This document shows, in pieces, positions 60,055 to 64,000 of a stretch of DNA of 64,000 nucleotides. Every line of letters starts with the position of its first letter. Position 1 is the first letter of the stretch. The DNA is from DAIRDK01 sp035403225 (GTDB lineage Bacteria > Bacteroidota > Bacteroidia > Bacteroidales > FEN-979), in contig DAONET010000004.1 of assembly GCA_035403225.1 (NCBI GenBank), forward strand, positions 1-64,000. Reading direction: 5' to 3'. The notes under the pieces are model-generated. The model was not told the origin of the DNA and made no database searches. It saw nothing but the letters and a program-made list of their open reading frames with translations. Made by a program: the position numbers and the translations under genes.

Positions 60055-60180
60055 TTATCGGATAATGAACTTCAGGACATCGGTTCGTTCTCCATCGTTC
60101 CAAAGAAGAATGTACAAACCCGGCTTCATCGGATATGAACATCCTGTCATAATAAGATATCTGATTGATTCCCAAGACAA
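60055..60180 (-). pseudogene. Remnant of a T9SS sorting domain, frameshifted
   Basis: The minus strand from 60129 to the TAA at 60055 reads MKPGLYILLWNDGERTD followed by VLKFIIR and the stop, which is the typical end of a type A sorting domain (K-P-G-L-Y-I-L ... K-F-I-I-R). Immediately upstream a different frame reads ISYYDRMFIS, as if a single frameshift at about 60130 joins the two. No start codon or upstream cargo domains remain. It is probably the tail of a lost or truncated cargo gene, lying between pfkA and the coiled-coil gene. Confidence 0.6.
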
Positions 60181-60259
60181 AAGGACTAATAATTGCCTTG
60201 AAATTTTGTTCAGGGTTTTCCGAAAATTCGTCAGAAAACCGGCAGGAGGAAAAAGCAGA

Positions 60260-61156
60260 TTACTTCAGTTCGAAGGTCCCGCTCCCAATCTCTGTTTCAT
60301 CGGTATAAACCTTAACGGTATAGCGGCCTTTCATGGCAGGTTTATCCGCATCTTTTTTAGTCCAGTTCACGCAAAGATTCATGGCTTTTCCCTGGTAGTT
60401 GAAATCTTCGCGGATGCTGAAGGGGATGGTTTGTCCGTTAAAAGTGAAGGTGTCGTATTTGCTCTTGATCACCACGACATTATCAGGACGGGTGATGCAG
60501 ATATAGACTGAATGTTTCCCGGTTTCAACAAGCGGGTTTTCGCCGATAGTGAAGCAAACGCGCAGGCGGTCGGTACGGTTGGCTTTGTCGGTCGGGGTCT
60601 CTTTTTCCCCGGCTTTCACCCGGTAAGCAATCACCGTCACATTATATGCACGGAGGATAGCGGCGCTGTTCATTTTCTGAGTGAGGACTTCTTTATCTTT
60701 CACCAACGCCTGGTTTTTGGATTGTTCAGTGCGTACATCTTCCCGTATACGTGCGTTTTCCTCTGTCAGCGCCCGGTTGGCGGTATACAGCGAATCAATC
60801 TGGTGTACATATCCCTGGGCTATTTTCTGGAGCATACCGATCCGTTTGCGCACTTTATTATATTCCCACTCGGTATCGAGCAGCCGGCGTATCTCTGTTG
60901 CGTTGGCCTGGATGATACTGTCTTTTACAGACAGTGAATCAGAGAGGCTCCCGTAGGCGGCTTTAATGGTATTGTGTTCAGTCATCAACGAGTCGAGTTC
61001 ATGCTGAAGTTCGATTTTGTCGGCTTCTTTTTCTTTCACCAGCTTCATCAGGTGTGATCGCTGGATAAACAACCAGAAAAGAAGTGCCAGAACAATCAGA
61101 ATGAAAATCCCGGCATAGATCTTTAATTTTCTGGAGGAAGTGTTCTGTCCGTCCAT
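60260..61156 (-). CDS. Single-span coiled-coil membrane protein, function unknown
   Basis: A 298-residue protein. A short cytosolic tail leads to one membrane helix (about 12-31), then a long coiled coil (35-165, Glu/Lys/Leu-rich heptads). A C-terminal beta-rich domain (about 170-298) starts at AAILRAYNVTVIAYRVKAGEKETPT and resembles a C-terminal domain conserved in Bacteroidota proteins of unknown role. It is probably anchored in the inner membrane with the beta domain in the periplasm. The -7 box TATATTTG lies 22 bases upstream. It ends 130 bases before the sorting-domain remnant. Confidence 0.8.
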   Translation of the reverse strand: MDGQNTSSRKLKIYAGIFILIVLALLFWLFIQRSHLMKLVKEKEADKIELQHELDSLMTEHNTIKAAYGSLSDSLSVKDSIIQANATEIRRLLDTEWEYNKVRKRIGMLQKIAQGYVHQIDSLYTANRALTEENARIREDVRTEQSKNQALVKDKEVLTQKMNSAAILRAYNVTVIAYRVKAGEKETPTDKANRTDRLRVCFTIGENPLVETGKHSVYICITRPDNVVVIKSKYDTFTFNGQTIPFSIREDFNYQGKAMNLCVNWTKKDADKPAMKGRYTVKVYTDETEIGSGTFELK

Positions 61157-61178
61157 AGAATGAATTTTTTATATTTTG

Positions 61179-61186
61179 CAAATATA
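61179..61186 (-). promoter_or_regulatory. -7 box of the coiled-coil gene (TATATTTG)
   Basis: The reverse strand reads TATATTTG, an exact consensus, 22 bases before the ATG at 61156. Confidence 0.65.
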
Positions 61187-61274
61187 ACAAAAACCGAATT
61201 TTTTGGTTCATTTTTCCTGAGAAACCAACACGGGCTTCTCTAATTTTTAAAGATCAGATGAAGGATTTCGTAAA

Positions 61275-61310
61275 AAAAGAAGCCGGATATCAGGATACCC
61301 GGCTTCTTTT
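61275..61310 (-). terminator. Rho-independent terminator of the C69 peptidase gene
   Basis: AAAAGAAGCCGG and CCGGCTTCTTTT form a 12-bp stem with a 12-base loop, continued by further T residues on the minus strand. It starts 51 bases after the C69 stop. Confidence 0.88.
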
Positions 61311-61361
61311 CTGTTTTAGTGTTTATTTTCAGATTACCGGATGTACCGGTGATCAGGAGGA

Positions 61362-63047
61362 TTAATTTTTCGGGGTCAGGTCTTTAATTTGCTCACCATG
61401 TTCGCGAACGATCTCGCGGAGCCACCATTCCGGGTAACCCGGTTGTGAAGGCATCACGGCTACACCATAACCATTGTCTTCAAATTTCCCGTCTTTTTCC
61501 TTTTTGATGTTCCCGTCGTGGTATTTCACCAAGAGGTACTCGCCCAGTTTTTTCCAGGCAGCGACAGTAGCATTACCGGCTTTCACAGAGTAGTCGGTCA
61601 GATAAGCAACGGCTTTCTTAGGATCGCTGTTATACAGGGCCAGGGCTTCCTTATCTACGGTAGTCATGTTGTCGATGTATTTCAGTTCGAGTTCACGCTG
61701 AACTTTCTGAATATCCTTGATCATGTAATTGTATTTTGTGTAAGCCCAGTTAGAAACAAAGGTAAAGGTCCAGAAAGCAGAAGTGGGGCTGTATTCGAGC
61801 ATGTTACCGTTTCCTACGGCAAAGGTTTCGGGGACTTTGGTCATGCTGGAGTACATCGGGCTGAAGACCGTGGTATAGGTGTCGTCAACACCGAACCAAT
61901 GGATTCCTCCGATAGCGTCGGGCATCCAACTGCGTCCCTGCGAGACGAACACAAAACCGGTCTGCTGGGTGGAAGTGGCGCGTTCATGAACATACGCAAC
62001 ACTGTCGACTTCCCAGGTCATCGGACGCCAGCGGTAAGGGCACTGGAACGGGCCACCGCCGATATCGTTGTTCATATCCATCGGTGTTCCTTCATAATGG
62101 TCGCGCATGAATTCCATCATGTCGTGAATGGAGATCTTTTTGTCGGGTTTGATCCACAGGGGCATGCGGTTAATGGCATAACCGTGTTTGCCCGTTTTGA
62201 TTTTTCCCATGGCGTAATCAACATATTGCCCCATGTCTTTATTGGCACGGTTGAAGAAAGCCCATACGCGGGCTTCGCAGGCACGGGCGCCGCTGAAAGT
62301 CACGGGATTATAAGTATCGGAAAAGCTGAATTCATTGTCAGGCCCCGAATACCATCCTTTTGCACGGGCAAAAGTGATCACGTCCTTGGCATAAAGGCAG
62401 TTTTCAGGATCATTCAACGGGAAAGTGGTGATACGTGCCTGGTTGGCATGACCGCAGATATATCCGTCGGGGATACGAAGTGCTACCCAAACAGCGCCTT
62501 TTTCTCCTTCACCTTTTCCAATGATCTCCATAATCCACACTTCATTCTTATCCATGATGGAGAACGATTCGCCTTCGGAAGCATATCCGTACTTTCCCAT
62601 CAGGTCGGCAATGACATTGATGGCTTCACGGGCGGAAGCAGAACGCTGCAAGCCGATGTAGATCAGGCTGCCATAGTCCATGATGGCGCCTTTCTGATGA
62701 AAGAGTTCTTCCCGGCCGCCATAAGTGGTCTCACCGATGGAAACCTGATGCTCGTTCATGTTCCCGACTACCGAATAGGTATGACGGATCTGAGGGATCT
62801 TTCCCAGGGGCTTGCCTGTATCCCATTCGATAATATCCTGCATGGCGCCTTCAGGGTAGTCGGCCGCAGGACGGAAATAAAGTTCCCCGTACAGCACATG
62901 AGAGTCGGCAGAGTACGAGATAAAAGTGGAACCGTCAGCAGAGGCTCCTTTTGTTACCAGGAAATTGGTACATGCACCGGCATTCATTACAGGTCCCAAT
63001 ATCAGAACCAACGCCGCCAATGCAGTGATGACCAGAGTTCTTTTCAT
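61362..63047 (-). CDS. Secreted dipeptidase-like Ntn-hydrolase (peptidase C69)
   Basis: A 561-residue exported hydrolase. The signal peptide is followed directly by Cys26 (MNAGACTNFLVTKGASADGS). The C69 (PepD) family uses an N-terminal Cys as nucleophile, and here signal cleavage before Cys26 would expose it without self-processing. The GADGS/TFISYSADSH and GETTYGGREEL segments, and YGYASEGESFSIMDKNEVWIMEI, match the family core. Most characterised C69 enzymes are cytosolic dipeptidases; this one is expected in the periplasm. Some Bacteroidota relatives act on bile-acid- or peptide-like amides, so the substrate is open. The -7 box TACCTTTG lies 46 bases upstream, and a terminator follows. Confidence 0.85.
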   Translation of the reverse strand: MKRTLVITALAALVLILGPVMNAGACTNFLVTKGASADGSTFISYSADSHVLYGELYFRPAADYPEGAMQDIIEWDTGKPLGKIPQIRHTYSVVGNMNEHQVSIGETTYGGREELFHQKGAIMDYGSLIYIGLQRSASAREAINVIADLMGKYGYASEGESFSIMDKNEVWIMEIIGKGEGEKGAVWVALRIPDGYICGHANQARITTFPLNDPENCLYAKDVITFARAKGWYSGPDNEFSFSDTYNPVTFSGARACEARVWAFFNRANKDMGQYVDYAMGKIKTGKHGYAINRMPLWIKPDKKISIHDMMEFMRDHYEGTPMDMNNDIGGGPFQCPYRWRPMTWEVDSVAYVHERATSTQQTGFVFVSQGRSWMPDAIGGIHWFGVDDTYTTVFSPMYSSMTKVPETFAVGNGNMLEYSPTSAFWTFTFVSNWAYTKYNYMIKDIQKVQRELELKYIDNMTTVDKEALALYNSDPKKAVAYLTDYSVKAGNATVAAWKKLGEYLLVKYHDGNIKKEKDGKFEDNGYGVAVMPSQPGYPEWWLREIVREHGEQIKDLTPKN

Positions 63048-63093
63048 ATCTGTGTTTTTTAGTTTATTGAATCCACATGGAATCAGGATAGTA

Positions 63094-63101
63094 CAAAGGT
63101 A
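63094..63101 (-). promoter_or_regulatory. -7 box of the C69 peptidase gene (TACCTTTG)
   Basis: The reverse strand reads TACCTTTG, an exact consensus, 46 bases before the ATG at 63047. Confidence 0.65.
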
Positions 63102-63154
63102 AAAAAAATCCGTGGAATGAACTTCACCGTAAAAGATTCTTCACAAGAATACGT

Positions 63155-63162
63155 TACTTTTG
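63155..63162 (+). promoter_or_regulatory. -7 box of the outer-membrane protein gene (TACTTTTG)
   Basis: An exact TAnnTTTG match 19 bases upstream of the ATG at 63182. Confidence 0.65.
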
Positions 63163-63181
63163 TTACATCGAAACAACCCTT

Positions 63182-63910
63182 ATGATCAGACGTACCGGCT
63201 TTATTCTGATTCTTGCGCTTCTGACTTCTGCCTTGAATGCCCAGACGGAAAACAGGGATACTGTGACCAACGCTAAATCGAGGATCATCATCAATGCCTC
63301 CGGCGCATGGTCCATTGCCATGGGCAAGTACCAGACAACTACCACTACCGACGAATATGCAGGATATGCTTCCGACGGTTTCATAGGCCAGGTTGGAATT
63401 AACTGGATCGGCAAACATGAACTGGGCCTTGGAGTTACCTATGTGTTCCAGCACAACGGATTCCAGAAAAAAGCGGAGAATATCTGCCCTCCCGGTCAGG
63501 ATTATCTGGGTTCCGGGGGATGGAATAACCATTATTTCCTTGCCGGCCCGGTATACATCAAAGAATTTGGACGGATAAGCATGGATATTTCCGTTTTAGG
63601 TGGCTTTGTCCTCTCCACAGGCACGATATTTTCCTTAGAAGTCCCCGATACCCTCCATCCGTATGTTTCATCCGGAACAGGGTTCGGTTTCGGATTTCAG
63701 GCTAAGGCTTACGCCGGGTACCGGATTAGCAAAAAAGTATTCATTACGGCCGGGATCAGTTATCTGGGAGGAACTCCTTCAAGATCAAAGAGTTTTTATA
63801 CTTTAGTGCAAGATCCCAACGTGGGATGGACCTACGTCGGAAGTGAAACAGTCATCAAAAAGAAGATTTCTACCATAAATCCCGGAGTGGGTGTCATGAT
63901 CAAACTATAA
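63182..63910 (+). CDS. Predicted outer-membrane beta-barrel protein
   Basis: A 242-residue secreted protein. The signal peptide ends in SALNAQ, leaving Gln. The mature part alternates hydrophobic and polar residues with frequent Gly/Tyr and aromatic girdles (GLGVTYVFQHNGF, ITAGISYLG, NPGVGVMIKL), as in small outer-membrane barrels; the last strand ends in a hydrophobic residue (IKL). I recognise no named family and the function is unknown. The next gene starts seven bases after its stop. Confidence 0.75.
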   Translation: MIRRTGFILILALLTSALNAQTENRDTVTNAKSRIIINASGAWSIAMGKYQTTTTTDEYAGYASDGFIGQVGINWIGKHELGLGVTYVFQHNGFQKKAENICPPGQDYLGSGGWNNHYFLAGPVYIKEFGRISMDISVLGGFVLSTGTIFSLEVPDTLHPYVSSGTGFGFGFQAKAYAGYRISKKVFITAGISYLGGTPSRSKSFYTLVQDPNVGWTYVGSETVIKKKISTINPGVGVMIKL

Positions 63911-63917
63911 ATCCTAC

Positions 63918-64000
63918 ATGAAAAACAAACTTTCCCTGCTGATATTGCTGCTCACTGCTTCTTCTTTGTCCGCACAGGTCAATGTAAAAGATTCAGCGAT
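63918..64000 (+). CDS. Secreted protein, N-terminal fragment cut by the window edge
   Basis: An open frame from the ATG at 63918 to the end of the window: 27 codons. It encodes a signal peptide (MKNKLSLLILLLTASSLSAQ, predicted cleavage before the Gln) followed by VNVKDS. It starts seven bases after the outer-membrane protein gene and so is probably in its operon. The family cannot be judged from the fragment. Confidence 0.7.
   Translation, partial: MKNKLSLLILLLTASSLSAQVNVKDSA

Noticed and set aside
61518..63062. A 514-codon open frame antisense to the C69 peptidase gene
   Set aside because: It is a codon-bias shadow: the sense frame has the signal peptide, Cys nucleophile, promoter and terminator. 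The antisense translation has no recognisable domain and starts at the other gene's leader.
1..64000. Mobile elements, phage genes, CRISPR arrays, rRNA or tRNA genes
   Set aside because: I looked for transposase motifs, terminal inverted repeats, regular spacers and tRNA-like cloverleaf patterns and found none that were convincing; short spacers and direct repeats here are explained by paralogous modules or terminators.

Overview
The window is chromosomal DNA from a member of the phylum Bacteroidota. The evidence is a type IX secretion (T9SS) C-terminal sorting domain on a run of secreted giant proteins, a GldD gliding lipoprotein, Bacteroidota-style -7 boxes (TAnnTTTG) ahead of most transcription units with almost no Shine-Dalgarno sequences, and signal peptides that nearly all leave Gln as the first mature residue. 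I cannot place it more narrowly than phylum or class. A run of 100 N at 6614-6713 shows that this is a scaffolded draft or metagenome assembly. I saw no rRNA, tRNA, CRISPR array, insertion sequence or phage gene.

Layout. 1-7.4 kb: IMP dehydrogenase of the Tritrichomonas foetus-like type, a small membrane protein, an Ig-like lipoprotein, methionyl-tRNA synthetase, LD-carboxypeptidase, the assembly gap and RNase HI. 7.4-14.6 kb: a YraN nuclease-like protein, then a rightward envelope block (flippase, dUTPase, TPR protein, DUF4292 lipoprotein, EnvC-like LytM protein, EamA transporter). 14.6-32.7 kb: a leftward array of six T9SS cargo proteins. It holds two Asp-box (BNR) proteins, three gingipain-family C25 proteases and one Omp28/thioredoxin-like protein, separated by strong hairpin terminators and -7 boxes. 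32.8-45.2 kb: housekeeping genes (ROK kinase, polA, PhoH, glutaminyl cyclase, lnt, hflX, trpS, RNase G/E, a 29-residue mS38-like protein, HU). 45.3-53.0 kb: mutY, a PRC/MgtE_N/CBS protein, an MBL/beta-CASP protein, ssb, gldD and an M14 carboxypeptidase with a sorting domain. 53-64 kb: CorA, a DAHP synthase-chorismate mutase fusion, asnS, recJ, pfkA, a decayed sorting-domain remnant, a coiled-coil membrane protein, a C69 peptidase, an outer-membrane barrel candidate and a truncated secreted protein at the right edge.

How the genes fit together. The strongest theme is export and surface maturation. Lnt finishes lipoproteins. The adjacent lipoprotein resembles glutaminyl cyclase and could cap the N-terminal Gln that most signal peptides here expose. 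GldD belongs to the gliding/T9SS apparatus. At least seven cargo proteins carry the sorting domain, several of them predicted proteases that would act outside the cell. The second theme is nucleic-acid maintenance (polA, mutY, ssb, recJ, HU, dut, RNase HI, RNase G/E). The HU-RNase G/mutY-ssb-gldD neighbourhood recalls the conserved flavobacterial arrangement, but gldE is missing and two other genes sit between mutY and ssb.

I did not find a convincing new multi-gene system. The observations most worth a second look are the glutaminyl cyclase/Q-rule link, the 29-residue gene missed by ordinary gene calling, the shared 'stalk' between a protease and an Asp-box protein, the altered mutY-ssb-gldD locus, and a 60-base intergenic repeat ahead of ssb and recJ.
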